A stretch of DNA of 64,000 nucleotides. Origin: Chryseobacterium caseinilyticum (GTDB lineage Bacteria > Bacteroidota > Bacteroidia > Flavobacteriales > Weeksellaceae). Location: positions 164,315 to 228,314 of the forward strand of contig NZ_JACYFS010000005.1 in assembly GCF_014837145.1 (NCBI RefSeq), in the 5' to 3' direction. Below the pieces are notes generated by a model. That model was not told the DNA's origin, ran no database searches, and was given only the letters and a program-made list of their open reading frames with translations. A program made the translations under genes and the position numbers. Each line of letters starts with the position of its first letter. Position 1 is the first letter of the stretch. This document shows, piece by piece, positions 27,604 through 37,155 of this stretch.

Positions 27604-30600
27604 TTAATCAACAGACATTTTTGCAGATTCCTTCCATAAATAGTTAGGTATAGGCTCATTTAGCTCCCATTTGATACTCATTGGCTTTGAGCCTTCTGTT
27701 TCTTTAAAAGTACCTTCTCCTATAAATACATATCCAAGTGTATTACCATTTTCGTCATTTGCTCGCTCTCTTATAAAAAGCAAAATTATTTTTTCATTTT
27801 CTACATGACTGACGTATGATTTTCCTTTAGTAGTTTCCGGACCGTATGCATTGTGAGATTGCCAATGAAACAGTGTCTCGCTAATTGCGTAATCATCATA
27901 CATTGTAGTAGGTGAGAAATCCTCTTCAGATTTGATGAGATTAATAAATAGTATTTCTGTATTCAAATTTTTATTCTCTGCCGCTCCCTCTCTATTTGAA
28001 GATTTTTTTTCAAATGTTGACATTTTAAATGCAACTAAAATTTGATCTCTGGTATATCGCGAATGTAACTTTAAAGGTTGTTCATAAGGCAAATCAATGT
28101 CGAGTTCCTTGAACCCAATATTATCAATTAAAATTTCCAGAACTTCTATAATTTCATTTATCAAAGTCTGATTTTTTCCTATTTGTCTGATACTTTCTTC
28201 TAAACTTCCGAAACCTCCTGCGTTTTGCCAAATGTCGTAATGAAGCATTAAAAGCATTGTTTTTTCTTTCTCAGTAAAATCCTCAATTCGTATATCAAAG
28301 GACCTTTTTGCAATTTCTAAAATAAAATTAAAGTAACTCACAGAATTGGTTGATAACCATTTCTTGCTAATTGCTGAGTAAATTTGTTTCTCATCCTCAT
28401 CCTCAAAATCTTCGATGACACCAGCTCTTTGGCAGAGTCTGTACCAACTTCCTTTTTTATAAATAACTTCAAGCGGAATATGATACAGTTCTGTAAAGTG
28501 CCTAAGTGTCAATGGCAAAGTAGTCTGATGCTGAAAATTTATTATTTTGGTAATTATTTGATTAACATTGAGAGAAGTGGCTTTCCTGATATTTGTAAGA
28601 ATCACTTCTTTCGTTTTTTTCTCTAAAACTATTGAGCAACCTAAGGGCAAATGTGGGAAATCGTCTTCAATTTCCTTTTGTACGGAAGTTGTGGTCTTCC
28701 CTATCAGAGCCCGGAATTTACTTTCAAAATCATATTCAGGTCTTGCGTTTCCAACAAAATCTAATACTGTTAAACAATCTTTTCCTTCTGCTAAGCGGAG
28801 ACCACGACCTAACTGCTGAAGAAAAACAGTTAAGCTTTCAGTAGGTCTCAAAAAGAAAACAGTATCAATTTCCGGAATATCAACACCTTCATTGAATATA
28901 TCAACTACAAACAAGTAGTTGAACTCTTTTTTTCTAAATCTTTCTCGAAGTACATCTCTGTCGCTAGCATTTTTAGAAGTTAGAAATTCAGATTTTAGAT
29001 CAGCTTGATTGAATTTTTGAGACATATACTCAGCATGATCAATATTTACACAAAAACCTATTGCCTGAACATCCTTCAAATCTGTTGTATACTTCTGAAG
29101 ATTATTAATGATTTCGCCTACTCGCGTTTCATTTTTTATATACAAACCAGCGAGCTCACTGACTGCATATTTTCCTTTCTCCCATTTCACATTTGTTAAA
29201 TCGATACTGTCCGTAATACCAAAATATTGAAAAGGAGTTAATAATTTTTTATTCAGAGCCTCGGGAAGTCTAATTTCCGCTGCCACACGGTTACAAAAAT
29301 CTTCAAGAATATTTTCATTATCCATTCTTTCTGGTGTAGCTGTCAATCCAAGCAAGACTTTGGGCTGGAAGTAATTTAAAAATGGTCTGTAACTGGAAGC
29401 TGGACCATGATGTGCTTCATCTAAGATGATAAAATCAAAATAATCCTTTGAAAGATTTAGATCTTTTAACCTATTATTTAAAGTCTGTACAGAAACAAAT
29501 AAATACTCATGCGATCTTGGCTCGAGGCCGTCAACCCACAAATCACCAAAATTATTATCCTTCAACACACCTTGAAATGTTGCTCTTGCCTGTTGCAAGA
29601 TTTCTTTTCGATGTGCAACAAAAAGCAGTTTTGCCGATGTATTATTTTTTCTGAAGTTTTTGTAATCAAATGCCGAAATAACAGTTTTTCCAGTACCTGT
29701 AGCAGCAACTAATAAATTTCTGTTTCTGTTTTGTACAGTACGTTCAACTTCCAGCTTTTCAAGTATTTCTCTTTGATAATGAAAAGGTTTAATATCGAAA
29801 TATGATGTTGTAAAATTATATTCTTTTGAAAATTTTCCTTCCTTCAATGCATCAACTAATTTTACAGAATGAGTGTCTTGTTGATAAGATTCAAACTCTG
29901 AATTTTGCCAATATGCTTCAAAAGTCTTTTTAAATTTATCGATGATATGGCTAACTTCTCTGGTTGTGATTTTTAAGTTCCACTCCAAGCCATCAGTTAA
30001 TGCTGAGCGCGAAAAATTAGATGAGCCGATGTAACCTGTATGAAAACCTGTATTACGTTGAAACAAATAAGCTTTCGCGTGCAATCTTTCATTTCCCGTA
30101 TTGTAAGAAACTTTGACTTCTGTATTTTTTAACGATGAAAGGAATTCTACTGCCTTTGCATCTGTTGCTCCTATATAAGTTGTAGTAATGACTCTCAAGA
30201 TTCCACCTCTGTCAGTAAACTCTCTCAACTCACGCTCAAGAATTCTTATACCTTTCCACTTTATGAATGAAACTAAAAGATCAATTTTATCCGACGATAG
30301 TATTTCTTTTCGTAGCTCACTTTCCAAAGTTGTGCCTGAGTTTCCGCCAGTAAAAAGTTCGCTGTGAACTAATCTGGTATACGGAGTAATTTCTTTTAAA
30401 TGAAGATCTAAGTCTGTAAAATGAGCATCAACGTTTGTAAAAACTGCTTTCAGAATCTTACCTTCAGTTTCAATTAAATCATCTTCAAACTCTTCTTTTT
30501 TCAGTTCTTCTTTTAAAAATAGAATGATTTTGTTTGCAATCTCAATTTGAATTTCTAGAATGTCTTCGCCTTTTATCAAATTAAAGGCCTGTTTAATTGT

Positions 30601-30744
30601 TTTACCAATATGCTGAGATAATAAGTGAGCTGCCTCTGCTTTGTCAATCGAAATTTTCTTCACCTGAAAATGATCTTTCTCAAGCGCATTTAATTTTGTA
30701 CTGATGAGTTGCGTCACTAACTCCTCATAAATTCCCTGATTCAT
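27604..30744 (-). CDS. PLD-nuclease / superfamily 2 helicase fusion with DUF3427-like C-terminus
   Basis: 1046 residues. After an N-terminal helical region, a phospholipase-D-type nuclease domain carries HAKAYLF (H222, K224) and GYIGSSNFSRSAL. The SF2 helicase core has Walker A ATGTGKT (348-354), LDEAHHGP (441-448), LTATPERMD (467-475) and motif VI QQLGRGLRLAEG. The last 350 residues fit DUF3427, ending EGTFKETEGSKPMSIKWEL. This domain order is known from helicases found among mobile and defence genes; the single HKD motif implies a dimeric nuclease. It stands alone between tmRNA and acpP, a favoured site for acquired DNA. Defence function is inferred. Confidence 0.88.
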   Translation of the reverse strand: MNQGIYEELVTQLISTKLNALEKDHFQVKKISIDKAEAAHLLSQHIGKTIKQAFNLIKGEDILEIQIEIANKIILFLKEELKKEEFEDDLIETEGKILKAVFTNVDAHFTDLDLHLKEITPYTRLVHSELFTGGNSGTTLESELRKEILSSDKIDLLVSFIKWKGIRILERELREFTDRGGILRVITTTYIGATDAKAVEFLSSLKNTEVKVSYNTGNERLHAKAYLFQRNTGFHTGYIGSSNFSRSALTDGLEWNLKITTREVSHIIDKFKKTFEAYWQNSEFESYQQDTHSVKLVDALKEGKFSKEYNFTTSYFDIKPFHYQREILEKLEVERTVQNRNRNLLVAATGTGKTVISAFDYKNFRKNNTSAKLLFVAHRKEILQQARATFQGVLKDNNFGDLWVDGLEPRSHEYLFVSVQTLNNRLKDLNLSKDYFDFIILDEAHHGPASSYRPFLNYFQPKVLLGLTATPERMDNENILEDFCNRVAAEIRLPEALNKKLLTPFQYFGITDSIDLTNVKWEKGKYAVSELAGLYIKNETRVGEIINNLQKYTTDLKDVQAIGFCVNIDHAEYMSQKFNQADLKSEFLTSKNASDRDVLRERFRKKEFNYLFVVDIFNEGVDIPEIDTVFFLRPTESLTVFLQQLGRGLRLAEGKDCLTVLDFVGNARPEYDFESKFRALIGKTTTSVQKEIEDDFPHLPLGCSIVLEKKTKEVILTNIRKATSLNVNQIITKIINFQHQTTLPLTLRHFTELYHIPLEVIYKKGSWYRLCQRAGVIEDFEDEDEKQIYSAISKKWLSTNSVSYFNFILEIAKRSFDIRIEDFTEKEKTMLLMLHYDIWQNAGGFGSLEESIRQIGKNQTLINEIIEVLEILIDNIGFKELDIDLPYEQPLKLHSRYTRDQILVAFKMSTFEKKSSNREGAAENKNLNTEILFINLIKSEEDFSPTTMYDDYAISETLFHWQSHNAYGPETTKGKSYVSHVENEKIILLFIRERANDENGNTLGYVFIGEGTFKETEGSKPMSIKWELNEPIPNYLWKESAKMSVD

Positions 30745-31097
30745 AGTTTTTATTTACATTTAAATCTCCCATTAATTAATAAATAAAGGACTCAATAGAA
30801 TGCAATGTAGAAAAATTTGAGGCATTTTGCTTAGCAATTATTTTATAAAAACCTAAGTGCCTCAATTTGTTTACAAAGTATGATAAATTGCCAAGTGTAT
30901 TTATATGTAAAATAGGAAATATTAAACTAGTTCTAATTCATTTTACGAATTATGTGAATGTTTTAATTTCGTTATGTAGGAAAAAAAACAATAATTCTAA
31001 TCCCTTGATTACGAAAACACTAAAACCCATGGTGATAAAATAAGCATAGTCTACCGACAAAAAAGACTAAAAAAATGTTTTATCGTAAAGAATTTTA
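30745..31097. other. Gene-free region with an inverted repeat
   Basis: About 350 AT-rich bases before acpP. An inverted repeat, TTGAGGCA (30817-30824) with TGCCTCAA (30858-30865), encloses a 33-base loop and is not followed by a T run on either strand. No coding frame is convincing. The region lies upstream of both the helicase (minus) and acpP (plus), so it probably holds divergent regulatory sequence. Confidence 0.45.
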
Positions 31098-31105
31098 TAT
31101 ATTTG
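31098..31105 (+). promoter_or_regulatory. -7 box of the acpP operon promoter
   Basis: TATATTTG, 31 bases before the acpP start codon, with a weak -33 region around ATGTTT at 31075-31080. Confidence 0.65.
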
Positions 31106-31135
31106 CACCATCTAACAATAAAAAAAATATTTACT

Positions 31136-31375
31136 ATGTCAGACATTGCATCAAGAGTAAAAGCTATCATCGCTGATAAGCTTGACGTTGAAGAAACAGA
31201 AGTGACTCCTGAGGCTAGCTTCACAAACGATTTAGGAGCAGACTCACTAGATACAGTTGAGTTAATCATGGAATTTGAAAAAGAATTCAATATTCAAATC
31301 CCTGATGATCAGGCTGAAAAAATTACTACTGTAGGTCACGCTATCGCTTATATCGAAGAAGTAGTAAATAAATAA
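31136..31375 (+). CDS. acpP: Acyl carrier protein
   Basis: Carries growing acyl chains in fatty-acid synthesis on a phosphopantetheine arm. 79 acidic residues; the attachment serine is S37 in [10 protein letters not shown]. The start [10 protein letters not shown] at 31136 is chosen over an in-frame codon at 31103 that overlaps the promoter box. First gene of acpP-fabF-rnc-(conserved gene)-pyk. Confidence 0.97.
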   Translation: MSDIASRVKAIIADKLDVEETEVTPEASFTNDLGADSLDTVELIMEFEKEFNIQIPDDQAEKITTVGHAIAYIEEVVNK

Positions 31376-31407
31376 TATTCTTCAACAAAGAACTTTAAAG
31401 AAAATTT

Positions 31408-32652
31408 ATGGAATTAAAAAGAGTAGTTGTAACTGGTTTCGGAGCATTAACGCCAATAGGCAACAATGCACAGGAATACTGGGAAAATCTTGTAAAAGGT
31501 GAGAGCGGTGCCGCTCCGATTACTCTTTTTGATGCCACAAATTTTAAAACAAAATTTGCCTGCGAGGTAAAAAACTTCGATCCTCTTCAGCACTTCGACA
31601 AGAAGGAAGCTAAAAAGATGGATAGAAACACACAATTCGGAATGGTTGCAGCCAGAGAGGCTGTAGCTCATTCACGAATTATTGAAGATAACGTAGATAA
31701 ACTGAGGGTAGGAGTAATCTGGGGCTCCGGAATTGGCGGTCTTGAAACTTTCGAAACAGAAGTTTTGGGTTGGGCAAATACGGATATTCCAAGATTTAAT
31801 CCTTTCTTTATTCCTAAAATGATTGCGGACATCACACCGGGACATATTTCTATCGAATATGGTTTCCACGGTCCGAATTATACTACGGTTTCAGCATGTG
31901 CATCTTCTGCCAACGCTATTATCGATTCTAAAATGCTGATCCAGCTCGGAAAGGCAGATGTAATCGTGTGCGGAGGTTCTGAAGCTGCCGTTACTGCAAG
32001 TGGAGTGGGAGGCTTTAACGCTATGATGGCGCTTTCTACAAGAAATGATGATCCTACAACAGCTTCAAGACCTTTTGACAAAGACAGAGACGGATTTGTA
32101 CTGGGCGAAGGGGCGGGATGTATTATTCTTGAAGAGTATGAGCACGCTGTGAAACGTGGAGCAACAATTTATGCAGAGTTATTGGGTGGAGGAATGAGTG
32201 CTGATGCACATCACATGACTGCGCCACATCCTGAAGGTTTGGGAGCTTATCTTGTAATGAAAAACTGTCTGGAAGATGCAGGTTTAACTGCTGATGATGT
32301 AGATCATATCAACATGCATGGTACATCTACGCCATTGGGAGACATCGCAGAATCCAATGCAATTTCAAGATTACTCGGCGAGCATGCCTATAATATTCAG
32401 ATTAATTCTACAAAATCAATGACCGGTCACCTTTTGGGTGCAGCTGGTGTAATTGAAGCAATTGCTGCTATCGGAACGATCATAAACGGTATTGTGCCGC
32501 CAACGATCAATCATTTTACCGATGATGAAAAAATCGACAGCAGACTGAACTTTACCTTTAACGAAGCGGCGAAGAAAGATGTGAAGGTTGCCATGAGCAA
32601 TACATTCGGATTTGGTGGACACAATGCTTGCGTTCTTTTTAAGAAAATCTAA
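31408..32652 (+). CDS. fabF: Beta-ketoacyl-ACP synthase II
   Basis: Elongating condensing enzyme of fatty-acid synthesis, 414 residues, cytoplasmic. The catalytic triad is visible: C164 in VSACASSANA, a His in NMHGTSTPLGD and a His in KSMTGHLLGAAG. It follows acpP by 32 bases and precedes rnc by 8, the conserved arrangement. Confidence 0.97.
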   Translation: MELKRVVVTGFGALTPIGNNAQEYWENLVKGESGAAPITLFDATNFKTKFACEVKNFDPLQHFDKKEAKKMDRNTQFGMVAAREAVAHSRIIEDNVDKLRVGVIWGSGIGGLETFETEVLGWANTDIPRFNPFFIPKMIADITPGHISIEYGFHGPNYTTVSACASSANAIIDSKMLIQLGKADVIVCGGSEAAVTASGVGGFNAMMALSTRNDDPTTASRPFDKDRDGFVLGEGAGCIILEEYEHAVKRGATIYAELLGGGMSADAHHMTAPHPEGLGAYLVMKNCLEDAGLTADDVDHINMHGTSTPLGDIAESNAISRLLGEHAYNIQINSTKSMTGHLLGAAGVIEAIAAIGTIINGIVPPTINHFTDDEKIDSRLNFTFNEAAKKDVKVAMSNTFGFGGHNACVLFKKI

Positions 32653-32660
32653 ATTTACAA

Positions 32661-33425
32661 ATGGAGTTACAGAAATATTTTTCTAAATTCCTACTCAAAC
32701 AAAGAAAAAGAATACTCACAGAGAGAGACTTTTTCCTCAGTACAGAATTATACAAAATTTTAGGTGCTGAGGTGAATAATGTCGACCTTTACCGTGAGGC
32801 TTTTTCGCTGAAAAGTTCTTCTAAAAACGGCGAAAGAAATTACGAAAGACTTGAGTTTTTGGGAGATTCTGTTTTGGGAACTATTATTTCCTGCCATTTA
32901 TTTCAAAACTATCCTCAGGCCAATGAAGGATATCTTACGCAGATGAAATCTAAAATCGTCAACCGTAAGAACCTCAATAAACTGGGCGAAGACCTGAAAC
33001 TTACACAGCTCCTGCAGAAGCACACTGCTGTAATGGCTTTGGGAGAAAATATCTGCGGAAATCTGTTTGAAGCTCTGGTTGGTGCGGTTTATCTTGATTT
33101 TCAGTATGATACCTGCAAAAGGATTGTGCTGGAAAGACTTTTGACTCCGTCTGAAATTATCAAGCTTGAAAACAAAATTGTAAGCTACAAAGGTCTTCTT
33201 TTAGAATGGGCTCAGAAGAAGAAACTGAATATAAAATACGAAACCTGCGAAGAAATTCAGCCCAACAAGGCGGTGGTTTTCAGATGTCATGTCTGCTTTG
33301 GTGACGAAAAAATAGCCAATGCCACAGAAACTTCAAAAAAGAAAGCCGAAGAGAAAGCTGCGCAGCGGGCGTTTTATATTTTAAACAAAAAGGAAAATAT
33401 TCTTGGAAGTACAAAAACTTTATGA
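32661..33425 (+). CDS. rnc: Ribonuclease III
   Basis: Double-stranded RNA endonuclease for rRNA and mRNA processing. The signature NYERLEFLGDSVLG is at residues 60-73, a second acidic catalytic segment is ENICGNLFEALVGAVYLD, and a dsRNA-binding domain occupies the last 75 residues (SYKGLLLEWAQKKKL to KKAEEKAAQRAF). 254 residues. Its 3' end overlaps the next gene by 23 bases. Confidence 0.97.
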   Translation: MELQKYFSKFLLKQRKRILTERDFFLSTELYKILGAEVNNVDLYREAFSLKSSSKNGERNYERLEFLGDSVLGTIISCHLFQNYPQANEGYLTQMKSKIVNRKNLNKLGEDLKLTQLLQKHTAVMALGENICGNLFEALVGAVYLDFQYDTCKRIVLERLLTPSEIIKLENKIVSYKGLLLEWAQKKKLNIKYETCEEIQPNKAVVFRCHVCFGDEKIANATETSKKKAEEKAAQRAFYILNKKENILGSTKTL

Positions 33426-33876
33426 TCTTGATGAGATAGAATCCGAAGATATCACCATTGGCTTGGTGAGGTTGGTAAAGTCTATGCACGATCACGAGTT
33501 TTTCTTTAAAATAAACAGGAATTCTCATCTGAGTTTCTCCAGAATAAAGGATCTCATATTTAATGGTTCCTACTACGATTACTGCTTTCCCCGTTTTGAA
33601 GCATATCACAAATTTACAAAAACATGCTACACTTTCATATCAAACAGATCATCTGAAAGTAGGCAAAAAAAAATTCAGACCGAGCTCTTTGCGGAAGAAG
33701 ATAACATTAAATTTTTATTAAATAATCAGCCCGATGTGGAATATATTCTGCACAGTTCGGAACAGTATGCTGATTTTTCCGTAATTTTGCTCCCTGAAAA
33801 TCTTGTATTTCCTATACAGGATTATATTTTGAGTTCTGAAGAAGAACTTTATCAAATAATACAGTATTATGAATAA
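33403..33876 (+). CDS. Conserved Bacteroidetes protein between rnc and pyk (IPExxxVDY-family candidate)
   Basis: 157 residues, cytoplasmic, no recognised catalytic motif. The position between rnc and pyk and the N-terminal pattern LYDLDEIESEDITIGLVRL match the family known in Bacteroidetes as IPExxxVDY, although the name-giving motif is only loosely present (LLPENLVFPIQDY). The start is a TTG inside rnc, which keeps the full conserved N-terminus; the nearest ATG is out of frame. The stop overlaps the pyk start by eight bases, so translation is coupled on both sides. Function unknown. Confidence 0.75.
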   Translation: MEVQKLYDLDEIESEDITIGLVRLVKSMHDHEFFFKINRNSHLSFSRIKDLIFNGSYYDYCFPRFEAYHKFTKTCYTFISNRSSESRQKKIQTELFAEEDNIKFLLNNQPDVEYILHSSEQYADFSVILLPENLVFPIQDYILSSEEELYQIIQYYE

Positions 33877-35314
33877 GTATTTAAAGAAGACAAAAATTAT
33901 TGCAACGCTGGGTCCGGCTTCATCTTCAAAAGAAGTCATGTTGGGATTAATGAAGGCTGGTGTTGATATTTTCAGAATAAATTTTTCACACGCAGATTAC
34001 GATTTAGTTCGAAGTAATATCAATATTATCAGAGAACTTAATGCAGAATACGGATATTCAGTAGGGATTCTTGGAGATCTTCAGGGCCCGAAACTGAGAG
34101 TAGGGGTAGTAAAAGAGGGTTCTTATCTTAACCCTGGTGATGTATTGACCTTTACCAACGAAAAAATCGAAGGAGATTCTACAAGAGTTTATATGACCTA
34201 TCAGCAATTCCCTATGGACGTAAAAGTGGGGGAAAGAATTTTGATCGATGATGGTAAACTGATGTTGGAAGTTCTTGAGACTAACCAGATTGATACAGTA
34301 AAAGCAAAAACTATTCAGGGGGGACCTTTGAGTTCTAAAAAAGGGGTTAACCTTCCGAATACCAACGTTTCTCTTCCTGCTTTAACAGAAAAAGACATTC
34401 AGGATGCCAACTTTATGATGGATATGGAGGTTGATTGGATCGCACTTTCATTCGTTCGTCATGCTCAGGATATCATTGATTTGAAAGAATTAATTGCGAC
34501 TCACCCTAACGGTAAGTTTAAAACTCCGATTATTGCTAAAATTGAAAAGCCTGAAGGAGTAAAAAATATAGACGAAATTTTATTGGAATGTGACGGATTA
34601 ATGGTTGCGCGTGGTGACCTTGGTGTGGAAGTTCCAATGGAAGAAGTGCCTGCCATTCAGAAAAATTTGGTTGAAAGAGCAAGATTCTTCTCAAAACCGG
34701 TAATCATCGCTACTCAAATGATGGAAACCATGATCAACAGCCTTACTCCAACAAGGGCAGAGGTAAATGATGTTGCCAATTCTGTTTTGGATGGTGCTGA
34801 TGCCGTAATGCTTTCCGGTGAAACTTCGGTAGGAAGATATCCTATTCAGGTTGTTGAAAATATGGCTAAGATTGTAAAGAATATAGAAATGACCAATTTC
34901 TATCAGCGCAAAAATGAGCCTATCGAAAAAGATTATAACTGTATTGATGAAAGGTTTATAACCAACCGTGTGTGTCTTGCCGCAGTAAGAATTGCCAAAA
35001 CAACAAACGTTTCTGCGATTGTAACTTTAACGAATTCTGGTTATACAGCTTTCCAGCTTTCTGCACACAGACCAAATTCTCACATCATCGTATACAGCGG
35101 AAATAAAAGAGTAATCAATATGCTGAATCTTCTTTGGGGAGTAAGAGCCTATTATTATGATATGAACAAACCGACTGACGAAACCATTATTCAGGTCAAC
35201 ATGTTGACACATAATTACGGTTATATCGAGTCTGGTGATTTTGTAATCAACATCAATGCTACACCGTCGTTCGAAGGAGGCAAGACAAATACTTTAAGAC
35301 TGACAACAATTTAA
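33869..35314 (+). CDS. pyk: Pyruvate kinase
   Basis: Final ATP-forming step of glycolysis (phosphoenolpyruvate + ADP to pyruvate + ATP). 481 residues with the TIM barrel (KIIATLGPASSS, FRINFSHA), the active-site stretch IIAKIEKPEGVKNIDEIL, the domain-B return MVARGDLGVEVP and the LSGETSVGRYP loop, then the C-terminal domain. Last gene of the acpP operon; a strong terminator follows. Confidence 0.97.
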   Translation: MNKYLKKTKIIATLGPASSSKEVMLGLMKAGVDIFRINFSHADYDLVRSNINIIRELNAEYGYSVGILGDLQGPKLRVGVVKEGSYLNPGDVLTFTNEKIEGDSTRVYMTYQQFPMDVKVGERILIDDGKLMLEVLETNQIDTVKAKTIQGGPLSSKKGVNLPNTNVSLPALTEKDIQDANFMMDMEVDWIALSFVRHAQDIIDLKELIATHPNGKFKTPIIAKIEKPEGVKNIDEILLECDGLMVARGDLGVEVPMEEVPAIQKNLVERARFFSKPVIIATQMMETMINSLTPTRAEVNDVANSVLDGADAVMLSGETSVGRYPIQVVENMAKIVKNIEMTNFYQRKNEPIEKDYNCIDERFITNRVCLAAVRIAKTTNVSAIVTLTNSGYTAFQLSAHRPNSHIIVYSGNKRVINMLNLLWGVRAYYYDMNKPTDETIIQVNMLTHNYGYIESGDFVININATPSFEGGKTNTLRLTTI

Positions 35315-35344
35315 TTTAAGTTCAGGTTTAGTCTTAAAAAAAAC

Positions 35345-35380
35345 AAAAATCTCACGGATCATTTCCGTGAGATTTTTTTA
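35345..35380. terminator. Bidirectional terminator between pyk and the DUF4394 gene
   Basis: AAAAATCTCACGGA pairs perfectly with TCCGTGAGATTTTT over a five-base loop, flanked by A and T runs. It separates convergent genes ending at 35314 and 35402. Confidence 0.9.
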
Positions 35381-35401
35381 TTGAATTATTTTTGAATTGA
35401 A

Positions 35402-36910
35402 TTAGAATCCTAAACCAACTGTAAATCCTTTTACAGGATTCGGGAATGTTGCTGAAGATGCCGTAGCTCCCGTTGTAAGATTTACAACATAGATTTTATT
35501 ATCAGTACCAACAGAGGCTAAAAGATAAGCTTTCTGAGACATCGCACCGATATCAAAACCGTTCGCTGATGTGATGTTGATTCCTAAAGCTCCTTTTTCA
35601 ACCAAAACACCTCCGTTTGGTGGATTTTGAAGATACAGTTTATCAGTATTATGATCAATCACATAAAGCTCTGTAGCTGTTGCTCCAGCAAAGTTGTTTG
35701 TGTAAGCTGCTGAACTTACTGTTGGCGTTCCTGGGTTCAGCATAGTATCAATCGCGGTAACGGCACCGGTAACAGGATCCAGTCTTAAATTTTGTCCTGT
35801 ATTACTCACTACTCTTATTTTATCAACCGTAGGATTAAAATCAAATCCAAACTCAGTTCCTACTAAAGGTGTTGTAAGTGTACCTGTACCAACCTGAGTT
35901 GCAGCACCGGTTCCAAGATTAATAGTGTAAATTCTGCTTGAACTTCCTAAAGCGTAAAGTTGCCCGTTTAGCGGTCTGAAGTCAATTCCTAAAATGCCTT
36001 CACCGGTTTGCAGACCTCCAATAGCTTTAGAAACCAGTCCCTGTGAAGGATCATTAGGATTAAAGATTTGTAACTCATTTGCGTTATTAATAGCATAAGC
36101 TACAGGATTAGTTGGGATTGCAATATCAACTACTTTTGATGGTAAAGCACCAATGCTTGAAGCTTTTCCTGTAGCAAGATCTACACTGTATAAAGCATTT
36201 TGTCCGCCACTTGTTACTGCCATTAATGCATTTTTATTATCTGGACTGATGTCAAAAGCAGCCTGACCTGTAAAAGTAAAACCTAAATTTCCTACTTCTG
36301 CCAAAGTACCGTTGTTAGGTGGGTCTTGCTTAAATAACTTTCCTGAAGTTACATCAATATCATATAAAGTAGTGCTTGTGGCTCCAGATGTACTGTTTGT
36401 GTATGCAATTCCAGTTATTGATGAAGTTGTTGCAATAGCGCCGTCCGTTGCGGCAGTTGCTCCGGTTTCAGGATGTAATCTTAAATTTTGTCCGGTACTG
36501 GTAACCAAACGGATTCTGTCTACCGTAGGATTGAAATCAATTGAAGCAATCGTACCTGCAATTGCCGGAGTAAAAGCTGTTGTGCTTACTACTCGTGCCG
36601 ATGCGTTCGTGGTATTAATAACATACAGTTTACTGGCACTGGATAATGCGTAAAGCTCACCGGTTGCAGGTCTGAAATCGATGCTCATCAGTTTTTCGCC
36701 AGCTGTGATACCGGTTATTGCAGTTTTAGAGATAAAAGTTCCGGTATTTTTGGCATTGAATGAAGTGATTTCATTACTGTCCGTCAGTCCATATACCAAA
36801 AGATCAGGTCCCTGTACCATGGGTTCCATTCCGTTTACATCGTCGTCATTACAGGATAATACTGTTGCGACCATTACTCCAGAAAGGAGCAGAGAGAGAA
36901 GTTTGTTCAT
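35402..36910 (-). CDS. DUF4394 lipoprotein with two tandem domains
   Basis: 502 residues. The signal MNKLLSLLLSGVMVATVLSC places a lipidated cysteine at 20. Two homologous DUF4394 domains follow (about 38-265 and 266-500), each with the units LMSIDFRPATGELYAL, DFNPTVDRIR, TGQNLRLHPETGA and ATELYVIDHNTDKLYLQNPP. The pattern is of a beta-propeller-like repeat. It is probably an envelope lipoprotein; the ligand is unknown. Single-gene transcript ending at the hairpin shared with pyk. Confidence 0.88.
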   Translation of the reverse strand: MNKLLSLLLSGVMVATVLSCNDDDVNGMEPMVQGPDLLVYGLTDSNEITSFNAKNTGTFISKTAITGITAGEKLMSIDFRPATGELYALSSASKLYVINTTNASARVVSTTAFTPAIAGTIASIDFNPTVDRIRLVTSTGQNLRLHPETGATAATDGAIATTSSITGIAYTNSTSGATSTTLYDIDVTSGKLFKQDPPNNGTLAEVGNLGFTFTGQAAFDISPDNKNALMAVTSGGQNALYSVDLATGKASSIGALPSKVVDIAIPTNPVAYAINNANELQIFNPNDPSQGLVSKAIGGLQTGEGILGIDFRPLNGQLYALGSSSRIYTINLGTGAATQVGTGTLTTPLVGTEFGFDFNPTVDKIRVVSNTGQNLRLDPVTGAVTAIDTMLNPGTPTVSSAAYTNNFAGATATELYVIDHNTDKLYLQNPPNGGVLVEKGALGINITSANGFDIGAMSQKAYLLASVGTDNKIYVVNLTTGATASSATFPNPVKGFTVGLGF

Positions 36911-37084
36911 AATGTTTAATATTTGGTTTAATAATACACAGATATACGAGATAAAATTAGAATCGGTTTTAGAAACAGATTTTTTTAATTCAATTTTTTG
37001 TTTAAATTTGCATTTCCATTGCGGAAAAACTTATGGTTTGCGAGTATTTTGGTTTAGTATTGAAAGTTTTTTTAATAAAAAGTT

Positions 37085-37112
37085 TTTGATATTCAAAAAA
37101 TCGTTATATTTG
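37085..37112 (+). promoter_or_regulatory. tuf promoter
   Basis: TTTG at 37085-37088, a 16-base spacer and TATATTTG at 37105-37112 lie 44 bases before the tuf start. Confidence 0.75.
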
Positions 37113-37155
37113 CACACCGAAAATTTGAATAACAATAAAATAAATAATTTAAATC

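Noticed and set aside
27390..30780. Attachment-site duplication of the tmRNA 3' end around the helicase gene
   Set aside because: The sequence GGTTCGAATCCCTCC was looked for downstream of the tmRNA up to acpP and not found again.
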